From contig NZ_JABSSX010000001.1 of assembly GCF_013280495.1 (NCBI RefSeq), forward strand, positions 124,001 to 188,000: DNA of 64,000 nucleotides. Reading direction: 5' to 3'. The DNA comes from Brevibacterium permense (GTDB taxonomy: Bacteria > Actinomycetota > Actinomycetes > Actinomycetales > Brevibacteriaceae). The notes beneath the pieces are model-generated. The model did no database searches. It was not told the origin of the DNA and was given only the letters and a program-made list of their open reading frames with translations. This document shows positions 26,395 to 36,620 of the stretch, one piece after another. Each line of letters begins with the position of its first letter. Position 1 is the stretch's first letter. The position numbers were made by a program, and so were the translations under genes.

Positions 26395-26934
26395 ATGTCG
26401 AAGCTCGGTACAACCCGCCCCACCACCGTCGTCAACGTCGTCACAAACCTCGATCTGCTCGCCGAACACCAGGCCGCCCTCGAAGAGCTCGAACGACTCA
26501 ATCGTGTCCAGTCTGCCTCTGACCGCTTGAACTCCGCCTACTCCAAGGAGATTCGCGAACAGGCGCAGAAGGTGCAGGACCTCGAAGCGCAGATGAACGA
26601 GTCCACCGTGTGTGTGAAGCTCAAGGCGCTCAAACGCGCGAAGTACGCCGAGGTGGTCGCGAACCATCCCCCACGTGAGGACAACGACGTCGACACCGCG
26701 TTCGGCGTCAACACTGACACCTTCGGTGACGAGCTCCTGCCCCTGTCGATCGTTGACGCCTGGAACAAGGCCACCGGCGACAAGGTCGACTTCACTGGCG
26801 ATGACTGGGCTGAAGAGGCCGCCGAGTTCACTGACGCCCAGTACAACGAGTTCACCATGGCGGCCCTCAACATCAACCGAGGTGCGACGGCAATCCCTTT
26901 TTCGTCGATCGCCTCCGCCGTGATCCGGAACTAA
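26395..26934 (+). CDS. tail assembly chaperone (gpG-like), zero-frame product
   Basis: 179 aa. AGGAGAAG precedes ATG 26395. A helical, coiled-coil-rich protein that would coat the tape measure during tail assembly. The last codons contain the slippery heptamer CCCTTTT at 26895-26901, upstream of TAA 26932-26934, and feed the -1 product listed separately. Confidence 0.85.
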   Translation: MSKLGTTRPTTVVNVVTNLDLLAEHQAALEELERLNRVQSASDRLNSAYSKEIREQAQKVQDLEAQMNESTVCVKLKALKRAKYAEVVANHPPREDNDVDTAFGVNTDTFGDELLPLSIVDAWNKATGDKVDFTGDDWAEEAAEFTDAQYNEFTMAALNINRGATAIPFSSIASAVIRN

Positions 26935-27305
26935 GACGCGAAGTCGAGGCGGCCGAACGCCTCGGCATCAGCGTCAAACGCTTCAACGGCTGGGAGCCGA
27001 CCAACACCTACGTCTATGACGAGGATGGTCGGCTCCTCTCGTCCCAGGCCGAACCCGAATGGGACGAGACACAACGGAACTGGATGCTCTCACTCACCGA
27101 GTACAGGGCCGGTCTCTGCCCGATCTGCGGGTACCCGAAAGACGTCTGCCAGGCGCTCGAGAACGCCGGACGCTTCGATGTGCCCCCGCCGGCGAGATGC
27201 CACGCAACGACCGCGCTGCGGCAGTTCCAGAAGGACCGCGAGTACGACGTGCCCGACGCGCTCGTGTGGTCCGCGATTCTCAAACCCCCAACCGCGACTA
27301 CTTGA
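26395..27305 (+). CDS. tail assembly chaperone (gpGT-like), -1 frameshift fusion
   Basis: Predicted 303-aa product: 169 codons in the first frame to base 26901, then a -1 slip re-reading 26901 and 134 codons to TGA 27303-27305. The second frame has no good start of its own before 27084 but is coding throughout, with LRREVEAAERLGISVKRFN directly after the slip and CPICGYPKDVC later, the usual content of actinophage T-frame proteins. The slippery site CCC-TTT-T fits the X-XXY-YYZ rule in phase (C CCT TTT). Confidence 0.85.
26895..26901 (+). promoter_or_regulatory. programmed -1 frameshift site CCCTTTT
   Basis: In the zero frame the codons read (AT)C CCT TTT; a simultaneous -1 slip gives CCC and TTT, keeping tRNA pairing. 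It lies 30 bases before the zero-frame stop. Confidence 0.8.
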
Positions 27306-27316
27306 GGAGGTGACCC

Positions 27317-30300
27317 TTGGCTGATCGTTCTGCAGCGTGGAAGCTCTCGCTCGACTCCACTGGTGTCGTCACTGGCACCCGTGTGGCGAAGAGCGCACTG
27401 CGTGATCTCAACGCCAACGGCATTTCGCCTGCGCGTGCGCAGCTGGCCTCGTTGGAGAAGTCAGCCAGGGAGCACCCTCAAGCGTGGGACGCGGCTGGTA
27501 AGGCCGCTCTCGGGTTCGGCACGGCAACCGCGGCAGGATTCGCACTCTCGGGCAAGGCGGCCATGTCGTGGCAGTCCGACTGGACTGGCGTCACGAAGAC
27601 CGTTGACGGATCCGCGAAACAGCTCGGCAGTCTCGAATCGGGTCTGCGTCGGCTCGCGTCGAAGGAACTCCCGGCCACCCACACGGAGATCGCGGCCGTC
27701 GCCGAGGCGGCCGGCCAGTTGGGCATCAAGACCGGCAACGTCCTGATGTTCACGAAGTCCATGATCAACATGGGCGAGTCGACGAACCTCTCCGCCGAAG
27801 AGGCAGCCACCTCATTGGCTCGGTTCTCGAACATCATGGGCACCAACCAGAAAGACGTCGGCCGCCTCGGTGCCGCCGTCGTCGGCCTGGGCAACAACTT
27901 CGCCACCACGGAACGCGAGATCGTGGAAATGGCGATGCGCATCGCCGGTGCCGGCAAGCAGGCGAACCTCACCGAGGGTGACGTCCTCGGCCTCGCCACC
28001 GCACTCTCCTCCGTCGGTATCGACGCGGAAGCCGGCGGTACCGCGATCTCCATGGTCATGAAGAAGATGGGCAACGAGGTCTCCGGACAAGGCGACAAGC
28101 TCGAACTCTTCGCCCAGACCGCAGGCATGTCAGCCGGCCAGTTCTCCAAGGCATGGGAGACCGACGCCGCCGGCGCTCTCACCACCTTCGTCAAAGGACT
28201 CGGCGAAGCCCAGGCATCCGGCGAGAACGTCAACGGCACCCTCACCGCCCTCGGCATCACCGGCATCCGCGAATCCGACGCCCTGCTGCGCCTGTCCAGC
28301 GCCTCCGACGTCCTCAAGGACGCGCTCGCCACCGGCAATGAGGAGTACATTCGCGGGATCGCCCTCATCGAGGAAGCGAACAAACGCTACGACACCGCAG
28401 AGTCGAAGGTGCGGATCGCAGGCAATGCGATCAAGGACGCTTCGATCGGGTTCGGCCAGGTGTTCCTACCCGCCGTCGCCGATGCCGCCGAAGGTGTCGA
28501 GGGACTGGCGAACTGGGTCGGCAACCTCCCCGCGCCGGTCAAGGAATCTGTAGGCGCATTCGGTGCTCTTGCTGGTGGTCTTGGGCTCGCTGCGGGCGGG
28601 TTCCTGGTGCTCGCTCCGAAGGTGTTCGACGTCATCGACGGTTTCAAGCAGCTCAAGTCGGACTTCCCTGACCTGATGGGCAACCTGGGCAAGGTCGGCC
28701 AGGTCGCCGCCGCGGCCGGCGCGGGTCTCCTTGTCGTCGGTACTGCCGCTGCAGCTGCGTCTCAGCACATGCAGTCGCTGGAACGCGACACCACTCCGAC
28801 GGCGTTCATGGAAGCCATCGTCAACGGTGGCGGCAACGCCGAGAAGATCCTCAGGGGCATCAACCGGGAAATGCAGGACGTGTCCGTCGTCGGCGAGAAG
28901 ACGAAGGGCACCTTCACCGAGGTCGACAACCTCGCCGGCGCTTTCGACCGCCTCTACAACTCCACGTTCTCGGACAAGATCAACACCGGTCTCGGGTGGA
29001 TCCCCGGTGTCGAGTCCGGTGCGGAAAAGGCCACGAAGGCTTTCCGCGACATGGACAAGGCCGTCACCGACCTCGCCACCGGCGGTTCCCTACAGTCCGC
29101 GCAGGACGGGTTCAAAGCGGTCATGTACGAGGGCCGCGCAGGTGGTGTCGCCCTCGAGGAGACATTCGACCAGTTCCCGGAGTACCAGAAGCAGACGTAC
29201 GCGCTCGCCGAGGCGGCTGGCCTGTTCACGAACTCCATGTCGGAGCAGGAGAAGAAGTCGATCGCGCTCAAGATCGCCTACGGGGAGATCACCCCGGCGA
29301 TGCTCGAGGCCGAGGCCACTGCGAACGGCAACGCTGATGCTCTCACTGAGCTCGGCGCAACCGCGGAGACCACTGAGGACAAGATCAAGTCTCTCGCCGA
29401 CGAGATCCGCGGGTTCGGATCCGCGCAGCTCGACGCGCGCAAAGCCAACCGTGAAGTCGAAGCGTCATTCGATGACCTCGACGCCGCGATCAAGTCCGGA
29501 AAGACCTCGATCGATGACTCCACAGAGGCCGGACGCAAGAACAACGACATGCTCGACTCCGCGGCCCGCAGCATCAATGAGGCAACGGCGGCGAACATCG
29601 AGAACGGCATGTCTGCTGAGGACGCGTCGAAGAAGCACAAGAAGCTTCGCGACAAGCTTGTCGAGCAGGCGACCGCGTTCTTCGGGTCGAAGAAGAAGGC
29701 GGAAGCCTACGTCGACCAGCTGGTGAAGACCCCGGACGAGATCGAGACCGACGTCAAGATCAACACCGGTGAAGCCGTCTCCAAGCTCAAGAACATTCAG
29801 CAGTGGATCGACGGAGTCAAGGACAAGACCGTCTGGGTGCGCGTCAACGAGGTCCACGTTCGCCAAGAAGGCAACGAGAAGGTCTACTCCTCGGACCCGA
29901 AGAACAAGTCGGTCCAGAAGTTCAAGGCCGACGGCGGCATCCTCGAGTACATGGCCGACGGTGGCCTGCGACCCATGTCTCCGATCGCGGAGATGGTGCC
30001 CCCGAACACGTGGCGCGTCGTCGGCGACCGCATGGACGTCGACGAAGCCTACGTTCCCCTCGACGGTTCCCGCCGATCCTGGAAGATCCTCACCGAGGCA
30101 CTCACCCGCATGCCCGGGTCCCTCCCCATGGCCAAGGGCGGTGTCGTCTCGGCGCAGAACCGAGTCGACGACGCGAACTCTGCCCTCAAACGCGCCCGCC
30201 GCGCGAAGCAGGACGCAACCTCGAAGTCCGGAAAGGCCTCCGCCACACGCCGTGTCCGAGCCGCCGAGGACGAGCTTGCCGCTGCGAAGAAGTCCCTCAA

Positions 30301-33300
30301 GGCCGCGCAGGACCGTGCGAAGGCCGACGAGAAGGCCGCGAAGGCCGCCGCCGAGAAGGCGAAGGAAGAGAAGCGCATCGCCGCCGAGAAGGCGAAGGAA
30401 GAACGCGAACGCAAGGCCCGCGTCGGCGATCTCCGCACCGACCTGCGCACCGACCTGCGCCGCGGCGACGTTCGCGACCAGGTCACCAGCGGTCTCTCAG
30501 GCGCATACTCCGCCGTCGACCGCCTGCAGGGCCTCGCCGACAACAAGGATCTCTCCCGCGGCGCTCGCCGTCGTGCCGGCATTCAGGCTCGCCAGTACGA
30601 GAAGTCCCTCAAGTCGCTGTACGGCACACTGGATCGGCTCGAGAAGAAGACCGAGAAGGCACAGGACAAACTCGACGAGCTCAAGCAGATCCAGTCGTCC
30701 GTGTCGTCGTCGATCGAAGGTCGGGCGTACGAGCTCGATGTGTCCTCTCAGTGGGCGCAGGACAAGAACGGCACCTGGCAGCAGACCACCGGAGTCTCCG
30801 GTGTCCGCACGAACGCGGCCGCCGCCGCAGCCAAGGTGAAGGGCCTCGCCGGGAAGCTCAAGAAGCTCGCCGGCATGGGCTACGGTGGCGCGATCCTGCA
30901 GGAAGTCGCCAGCGCGGGTTCCATCGATGAGTCGATCACCATGGCCGACGAACTCATCAAGGGTTCCTCGTCGGACGTGAAGTCGATCAACGCCTCCTAC
31001 AAGGACATCGCGAAGTACTCAAAGCAGGCTGGCGCCTACGTCACCGAAGGTTTCTACTCCGGTGGGGTCAACGCGGCCGCCGGACTGGTGAAGGGCCTCG
31101 AGTCTCAGCAGAAGACCGTCGAGAAGACGATCGAGAAGATCGCCAAGGGCATGGAGAACTCCCTCAAGAAGGCCCTCGGCATCAAGTCCCCATCCCGAGT
31201 CATGTACGCCCGTGGACTCGACACCGCCGCCGGCTACAACAACGCCCTCCTCGACTCCATCCCCACCATCGAGGAATCAGCTGCAGGCATGGGCCGCGCC
31301 GCCGTCCCCGAAGTCTCCGCATTCGGACCCATCCGCACCGAGTTCGCCACCGAACCCGCATTCGCCTCCATCACCGACTCGTCACTGGCTGGCTCCGCGC
31401 TCGCCTCGCCGGCGGCTGAGGGGCCGACTGATCTGGCGGGATCGCAGTTGGGTGCGGATGTGTCGTGGGAGGACACGGTCGCGACGACTGAGGAAGCGCT
31501 CACGTCGATGCAGGCCCTCACAGAGGCCGCATATCTCAAGATGACCGCTGACACGGATGCGTCTTTGCTGGCGCGTCAGGACGGCACTCTCGCCGCGATG
31601 ACGGGGATGCAGGAGACGATGACGACCGGGCTCACGGTGATGGGTACGGATCTGGCGTCGAAGATGTCGACGATGGCCGGCACTCAGTCGACGGCGCTGT
31701 CGGGCATGGTTTCGAATCAGGTGAAAAACCTCGAGACCATGGCCTCCGATCAGTCGAAGAATCTCAAGGCGATGGGCAAGACCCAGTCGGATGAGTGGTC
31801 GGCGATCAAAAAGTCGACGACCACGACTGCTGGTGACATGCGCAAGGGCGTCGACACGACCATGGGCAACATGGACACCGACGCCAGCAAGCGTCTGGGC
31901 ACGCTCGGCAAGACCACGGACGCCGGGTTCGGCGCGATTGAGCGTGGTGGCAAGGCGAACTTCTCCGGCATGCGGTCGGGCATCGATAAGACGATGGAGA
32001 AGATCCCCGGCGATGTCGGCGGGTCTCTCGACAGCACGGCGGATGTGCTGAACTCGTTTGCGAAGGAGATCAACAAGTCCTTCGGTTCCGTCGGTGTGAA
32101 GCTCTCCGGAGTGAAGAAGCCGAAGGGCGGGTTCGCTCGAGGCGGCATCCTGCCTGGGTTCACCCCGTACTCGGCCGGTGATGACCAGCTCACCCCGATG
32201 CGCTCCGGTGAGGGCGTGTACGTCTCCGAGGCCATGCGTGACCCGTACGAGCGGGAACGCCTACTCGCTGTGAATGCTGCGGCCCTGCGCGGTGAACCGC
32301 TGCACCAGTTCCGGGAGGGCTACGCCGGTGGTGGCATCATCTCCGCCGGCAAGTGGTGGGAAGCCCGCGGTGCGCGCGTCTCTGAGCATCCGCACTGGGG
32401 TCGCGTCGGTCGTCACTCGCCGAACTCGCAGCACTATTCGGGTAACGCGATCGATGTGAACTACGGTCCCGGCGGACAGAACGCCACGGAGATGAAGTTC
32501 TTCGACGCGAACGTGGCTGCGTTCAAGGCCGCATTCCCGTGGGCGTTCGTGCTGTGGAGAGCAGCTGGACACTACAACCACCTCCATGCCGACAACCGGG
32601 GTAAGGCTGTCGGTGGCGGGGCTATGGACGCTGGCATCCTCGGCGACATCTCCTACACGGGCGACATCAAGAAGGAACTCGAGAAGGCCGCGCGTCGCAA
32701 GGGCAAGGAACTCATTGCGAAGTACTCCGAGAAGCTCGACGGCAACACGCTGACCGGGCAGCTCGGTGTCGGTGTCATGGAGAAGGTCGTCGCCGGCTCG
32801 ATCAAGCAGGCCAAGGAGTACGCGAAGACCTTCACCGAGGGTGAGGGCGATTCTGGCGGGAACGTGGAGCGGTGGCGTCCTACGGTCATCTCCGCTTTGA
32901 ACTTCATGAACCAGCCCCTGTCGAACGTGGGCCGCACTCTGCGTCGCATGAACCAGGAGTCTGGTGGTAACCCGAACGCGGTCAACAACTGGGACATCAA
33001 TGCGAAGCGCGGTTACCCGTCGCAGGGCCTCATGCAGGTCATTCCTCCCACGTTCCGTGCCTACGCCCGCGCACCGTATGACAAGAACATTCTCGACCCG
33101 ATGTCGAACATCGTCGCGTCCATGTCCTACGCCCTGGCTCGGTATGGGTCGCTGGCGAAGGCTTACGACCGTCGCGGCGGGTACGTCAACGGCACGAAGT
33201 CGGCACGGAAGGGTGTGCACAAGGTCGGCGAGGCCGGTTGGGAGTACGTCGACTTTGATGGCGGCGAGACGGTCATTCCTCACCAGCAGTCCGTGTCGAT

Positions 33301-33547
33301 CGAGAACCAGCTGCTCCGCGGCGGGCCCTCCACCCTCGCTCTCGACCAGGCGTCGGTGAACGCGATCGCGACCGCGGCCGCTGGCCAGATGAACGCCTCC
33401 GATCTTGCTACCGCGCTCGAGGGTGTGCAGCTGACGGTGCGAGTCGGCGACCAGGACATGGCCGGGTATGTCATCGCCACTGTTGCCAACGGATACGAAG
33501 ACTCGAAGCGCCGTGTCTCGCGTTCCTCGAACCTGATGCGGAGCTGA
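27317..33547 (+). CDS. tape measure protein with two cell-wall hydrolase domains
   Basis: 2076 aa, so by the usual rule a long (about 300 nm) tail. TTG 27317 has GAGGAGGT upstream. The N-terminal 350 residues form the conserved TMP domain; hydrophobic stretches follow near residues 390-480, and long Lys/Ala-rich coiled coils span 900-1150. The C-terminus carries an M15/VanY-like peptidase (SQHYSGNAIDV near residue 1700, HYNHLHAD near 1757) and an SLT lytic transglycosylase domain (MNQESGGNPNAVNNW, catalytic Glu near 1878, then GLMQVIP). These would open the cell wall during DNA entry. Confidence 0.92.
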   Translation: MADRSAAWKLSLDSTGVVTGTRVAKSALRDLNANGISPARAQLASLEKSAREHPQAWDAAGKAALGFGTATAAGFALSGKAAMSWQSDWTGVTKTVDGSAKQLGSLESGLRRLASKELPATHTEIAAVAEAAGQLGIKTGNVLMFTKSMINMGESTNLSAEEAATSLARFSNIMGTNQKDVGRLGAAVVGLGNNFATTEREIVEMAMRIAGAGKQANLTEGDVLGLATALSSVGIDAEAGGTAISMVMKKMGNEVSGQGDKLELFAQTAGMSAGQFSKAWETDAAGALTTFVKGLGEAQASGENVNGTLTALGITGIRESDALLRLSSASDVLKDALATGNEEYIRGIALIEEANKRYDTAESKVRIAGNAIKDASIGFGQVFLPAVADAAEGVEGLANWVGNLPAPVKESVGAFGALAGGLGLAAGGFLVLAPKVFDVIDGFKQLKSDFPDLMGNLGKVGQVAAAAGAGLLVVGTAAAAASQHMQSLERDTTPTAFMEAIVNGGGNAEKILRGINREMQDVSVVGEKTKGTFTEVDNLAGAFDRLYNSTFSDKINTGLGWIPGVESGAEKATKAFRDMDKAVTDLATGGSLQSAQDGFKAVMYEGRAGGVALEETFDQFPEYQKQTYALAEAAGLFTNSMSEQEKKSIALKIAYGEITPAMLEAEATANGNADALTELGATAETTEDKIKSLADEIRGFGSAQLDARKANREVEASFDDLDAAIKSGKTSIDDSTEAGRKNNDMLDSAARSINEATAANIENGMSAEDASKKHKKLRDKLVEQATAFFGSKKKAEAYVDQLVKTPDEIETDVKINTGEAVSKLKNIQQWIDGVKDKTVWVRVNEVHVRQEGNEKVYSSDPKNKSVQKFKADGGILEYMADGGLRPMSPIAEMVPPNTWRVVGDRMDVDEAYVPLDGSRRSWKILTEALTRMPGSLPMAKGGVVSAQNRVDDANSALKRARRAKQDATSKSGKASATRRVRAAEDELAAAKKSLKAAQDRAKADEKAAKAAAEKAKEEKRIAAEKAKEERERKARVGDLRTDLRTDLRRGDVRDQVTSGLSGAYSAVDRLQGLADNKDLSRGARRRAGIQARQYEKSLKSLYGTLDRLEKKTEKAQDKLDELKQIQSSVSSSIEGRAYELDVSSQWAQDKNGTWQQTTGVSGVRTNAAAAAAKVKGLAGKLKKLAGMGYGGAILQEVASAGSIDESITMADELIKGSSSDVKSINASYKDIAKYSKQAGAYVTEGFYSGGVNAAAGLVKGLESQQKTVEKTIEKIAKGMENSLKKALGIKSPSRVMYARGLDTAAGYNNALLDSIPTIEESAAGMGRAAVPEVSAFGPIRTEFATEPAFASITDSSLAGSALASPAAEGPTDLAGSQLGADVSWEDTVATTEEALTSMQALTEAAYLKMTADTDASLLARQDGTLAAMTGMQETMTTGLTVMGTDLASKMSTMAGTQSTALSGMVSNQVKNLETMASDQSKNLKAMGKTQSDEWSAIKKSTTTTAGDMRKGVDTTMGNMDTDASKRLGTLGKTTDAGFGAIERGGKANFSGMRSGIDKTMEKIPGDVGGSLDSTADVLNSFAKEINKSFGSVGVKLSGVKKPKGGFARGGILPGFTPYSAGDDQLTPMRSGEGVYVSEAMRDPYERERLLAVNAAALRGEPLHQFREGYAGGGIISAGKWWEARGARVSEHPHWGRVGRHSPNSQHYSGNAIDVNYGPGGQNATEMKFFDANVAAFKAAFPWAFVLWRAAGHYNHLHADNRGKAVGGGAMDAGILGDISYTGDIKKELEKAARRKGKELIAKYSEKLDGNTLTGQLGVGVMEKVVAGSIKQAKEYAKTFTEGEGDSGGNVERWRPTVISALNFMNQPLSNVGRTLRRMNQESGGNPNAVNNWDINAKRGYPSQGLMQVIPPTFRAYARAPYDKNILDPMSNIVASMSYALARYGSLAKAYDRRGGYVNGTKSARKGVHKVGEAGWEYVDFDGGETVIPHQQSVSIENQLLRGGPSTLALDQASVNAIATAAAGQMNASDLATALEGVQLTVRVGDQDMAGYVIATVANGYEDSKRRVSRSSNLMRS

Positions 33548-33550
33548 CTC

Positions 33551-34426
33551 ATGAACCCACTCATCCACGCCGAGTTCGACCTCGACGGATACCGCTTCGG
33601 TCCCGGCCACCCTGTCTACCTCTCCCGCGTCGACACCCCGGGAATCGCGTGGCGGGACCAGGACATCGTCAACCCGGTCGGGGCGAACGTGTTCTTCGGC
33701 CGCGACTACGCCGACCCGAAACCATGGGGCCTCGACTTCACCATCACCGGCACCACCCCCGCCGAAGCAGCCGAGAACTACTTCAAGCTGGCCAACGCCT
33801 GGGCCGCGCAGCACATCCGCGACACCCCCGGCGAGGAACTGCCGCTGGACTTCAACATGCACGGCACCGCCCGACGCATCTACGGCCGCCCCCGCGAACT
33901 GAAACCCGACGACGCCACCGACCTGTTCGTCCTCGAAACGATCAAAGCGAAGGCCACGTTCCAACCGTCGTCAGCAGAGATGTTCGACGGAACCACACGC
34001 GAACACAAGATGACGATGACCCCCGGCGCCGCCGGCGGCATCATCTTCCCCGTCATCTTCCCCATCTCCACCACGCAGGGCGGCACCCGGCAAGGCATCA
34101 TCACTGACGGCGGCGGACTCACACCCACTCACGACGTGCAAGTCGAAATCCACGGCCCCGTAGGCAAAGGACACGTCACCGGTCCCGGTTGGGAGTTCGG
34201 TCTCACGAACAACCTCCCTTACGACCGAGCGATCACCCTCGACGCCCGTCGACAAACGATCCTCTGGGACAACGGGTCCTCAGCCGCCGGCCTAATCACC
34301 CCTGGCACCCGTCTCGACGACATCACCATCCCACCCGGCCGATCGGAGATCACCTTCAAAGGTGCAGACCAGTCCGGTACATCCACCGTCACCGTCACCT
34401 GGCGGCCAACCATCACCTCACTTTAA
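33551..34426 (+). CDS. distal tail protein (Dit-like)
   Basis: 291 aa, directly after the tape measure. N-terminal half contains the Dit-type core (FGRDYADPKPWGLDFTI); C-terminal half is a beta-rich galectin-like region with a final ITFKGADQSGTSTVTVTWRP. Forms the baseplate hub joining tube and fibres. Confidence 0.75.
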   Translation: MNPLIHAEFDLDGYRFGPGHPVYLSRVDTPGIAWRDQDIVNPVGANVFFGRDYADPKPWGLDFTITGTTPAEAAENYFKLANAWAAQHIRDTPGEELPLDFNMHGTARRIYGRPRELKPDDATDLFVLETIKAKATFQPSSAEMFDGTTREHKMTMTPGAAGGIIFPVIFPISTTQGGTRQGIITDGGGLTPTHDVQVEIHGPVGKGHVTGPGWEFGLTNNLPYDRAITLDARRQTILWDNGSSAAGLITPGTRLDDITIPPGRSEITFKGADQSGTSTVTVTWRPTITSL

Positions 34427-34438
34427 GGAGAACCGATC

Positions 34439-35485
34439 ATGGCATTGGACCAAGCATGGGCCGTCGGCGGCGGAGCCGAAAACCCAGTCGAAGGTGCTCG
34501 CCTCAGCACCTACACTGCGACGAACGGTGGGCGTGGGGTCATCCTTCCCGACGATATGAAGGTCAGCGCACTGCCCACACCGGGGCCGTTCGTGCGCGCC
34601 GTCTCCGGGGCTTGTGTTTCACCGAACGACTACCTCGGCGAAGATGGCGGCGGCCAGTCGTATACGGGGCGTGAAGGCAGCAGTACCGACATCCCGGTCG
34701 CACCCACCGGATCGTCCGGGGGTCAGACGAAGTATCTAATTTGGGCGGTCCACGATGAGCAGTACGAGCGCGGGCTGACACCAGCCGACAAAGTCAACGA
34801 CCCCCGGAACAACTACGAGTGGGTGTCCTCGGTGAATGGTCTCACCTTCCCCCACGTTCCCCTGGTCAAGCTCGTCCAGCCCGCGAACACAGCCACGATC
34901 ACGAACTCAATGCTCACGGACATTCGGGAGGTCGCAAACCCGATTGTCGGTGGGTTCACGTTTGCCCGTCCCCGAATTTCTGAGGACAGCGTCCGCCAGA
35001 TCAAACTCACCAGACCATTCACGGACGGTGGCGTGGGGCCGTTCTACGGTGAACTCTTCCCCGGCGGCGACGGGATCCCGAACCAGACCAGGAGAAAAAT
35101 CCCGGCAAGAGCCGCGTACATGTCGATCCGTGCAGACTGGATGGCGATCAGCGTCAAGGGAGAACAGAACGCCTGGGGCCGGTACTGGGTGGAGTTCGGA
35201 GACGAATACCGAGAGCACACCTGGGCCAGCGGTCGGCAGTATGAGTTCTCGACTCAGCAGTTCGGGTTCGACACTTCCGGCGCGGGCACGAATTATAAGG
35301 AGTCCTGGCCGCTGATGGATCAGGTGTATATCCCGAAGAAGCTACGCGGCAAACTGGTCACATTCGCCTTCAAAGCCGGGCTGGATGTCGGTGCTTCTGC
35401 AGCTGGAATCGAGATGGCAGGCCTCGGTGGAATGGGCATGCAGGTGGTGTTCTCAATGGCCCCGCTCGACGAAGACACTATCTGA
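34439..35485 (+). CDS. minor tail protein
   Basis: 348 aa with AAGGAGA before ATG 34439. Beta-rich; N-terminal part resembles baseplate upper proteins of actinophages, the rest is not recognised. Position between Dit and Gp37-like protein supports a baseplate or receptor role. Confidence 0.65.
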   Translation: MALDQAWAVGGGAENPVEGARLSTYTATNGGRGVILPDDMKVSALPTPGPFVRAVSGACVSPNDYLGEDGGGQSYTGREGSSTDIPVAPTGSSGGQTKYLIWAVHDEQYERGLTPADKVNDPRNNYEWVSSVNGLTFPHVPLVKLVQPANTATITNSMLTDIREVANPIVGGFTFARPRISEDSVRQIKLTRPFTDGGVGPFYGELFPGGDGIPNQTRRKIPARAAYMSIRADWMAISVKGEQNAWGRYWVEFGDEYREHTWASGRQYEFSTQQFGFDTSGAGTNYKESWPLMDQVYIPKKLRGKLVTFAFKAGLDVGASAAGIEMAGLGGMGMQVVFSMAPLDEDTI

Positions 35486-35492
35486 GGCCCTC

Positions 35493-36620
35493 ATGTCTCA
35501 GTGGCGCTACATTGCAACCCGCCTCAACGGTGACGGCACCGAAACGTTCCTCAACTTCAACGTGCCGCTCTCCGCCGTCGAGATCAACCCCGTCGTCAAC
35601 GGCCACGGCGGAGTCAAGGGGACCATCACCCCCGAAATCGCATCCCTGAAAGCCGACGACGGAGACCACCTGTTGGTGCCCTGGTGGACCGCGATCTACG
35701 CCGAAGAAGACGGCCACATCCGCGGCGGCGGCATCCTCAAAGACTACGACGACGAGGCACCGAAACTGCAGCTCGACTGCATCGGCCATACCGGCTACCT
35801 CGTCGACACCCGCTACACCGGAGCCAAGTCCATCGAACGAGACGACCCCCTGAAAGTCTCACGCCACCTCTGGGAACACACCCAAGCACGACCCCACTTC
35901 AACATCGGAGTCGAATTCGCCGGCGCCGAGAAATCCCGGGACATGTTCATCGGCGACGACTCCATACTCCCCACCCAAACCCCCACGAAAGTCACCCCAT
36001 ACGTCCTCGCCTGGTACCAAACCCACGACCTCGCCAAGGAATTCGAACTCCTCGCCTCCCTCGCCCCATTCGAATACACCATGACCCACGAATGGAACAC
36101 CGACAAAACCGCGATCCGCCACATCCTCCACTACGGCTACCCACGCCTCGGCGCTCGCCGCACCGACTTGAGGTTCGTGGTCGGCGAGAACGTTGTGGAG
36201 CAGCCACGGTTCGACGTGGGTGGCGACTCTTATGCGTCGAACGTTATCGTCCTCGGCGCAGGTGAGGGTTCGAAGATGATGCGGAATCCTACGGACGCTG
36301 CGGATCCGGCCCCGAAGCGACTCGGCCGGGATGCGGTGGTCATCGACAAGTCCATCACCACACCTTCGGAAGCACAGAAGCGCGCTGACGCTGAGCTCAA
36401 GCTTCTGAAGGGCACCGCGGACGTGACAGAGATCCAAGTCCGGCAACACGAACATGCGCTGTTGGGCTCCTACTCCGTCGGCGACGACATTCGCATCGAA
36501 ACAGCCGACGGATGGTCGGGCATCCGTTCCCTGTGGGTGAAGATCCTCGGCATTCAGATCCGACCCGAATCCAATGTGACCACGCTGCAAGTCATGCGTT
36601 CAGAGAAGGTGAGCAAATGA
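35493..36620 (+). CDS. Gp37-like tail-associated protein
   Basis: 375 aa from ATG 35493. Matches the ReqiPepy6 Gp37-like family: an N-terminal hub region (LLVPWWTAIYAEEDGHIRGG) and a C-terminal half with NVIVLGAGEGSK and the ITTPSEAQKRADAELKLLKG block. Plays the Tal/gp27 hub role at the tail tip. Confidence 0.82.
   Translation: MSQWRYIATRLNGDGTETFLNFNVPLSAVEINPVVNGHGGVKGTITPEIASLKADDGDHLLVPWWTAIYAEEDGHIRGGGILKDYDDEAPKLQLDCIGHTGYLVDTRYTGAKSIERDDPLKVSRHLWEHTQARPHFNIGVEFAGAEKSRDMFIGDDSILPTQTPTKVTPYVLAWYQTHDLAKEFELLASLAPFEYTMTHEWNTDKTAIRHILHYGYPRLGARRTDLRFVVGENVVEQPRFDVGGDSYASNVIVLGAGEGSKMMRNPTDAADPAPKRLGRDAVVIDKSITTPSEAQKRADAELKLLKGTADVTEIQVRQHEHALLGSYSVGDDIRIETADGWSGIRSLWVKILGIQIRPESNVTTLQVMRSEKVSK

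Noticed and set aside
32261-33964. 567-codon open frame on the minus strand opposite the tape measure and Dit genes
   Set aside because: Antisense shadow: the plus strand encodes recognised domains (M15, SLT, Dit), while this frame has no motif and no ribosome-binding site. High-GC DNA produces such frames often.
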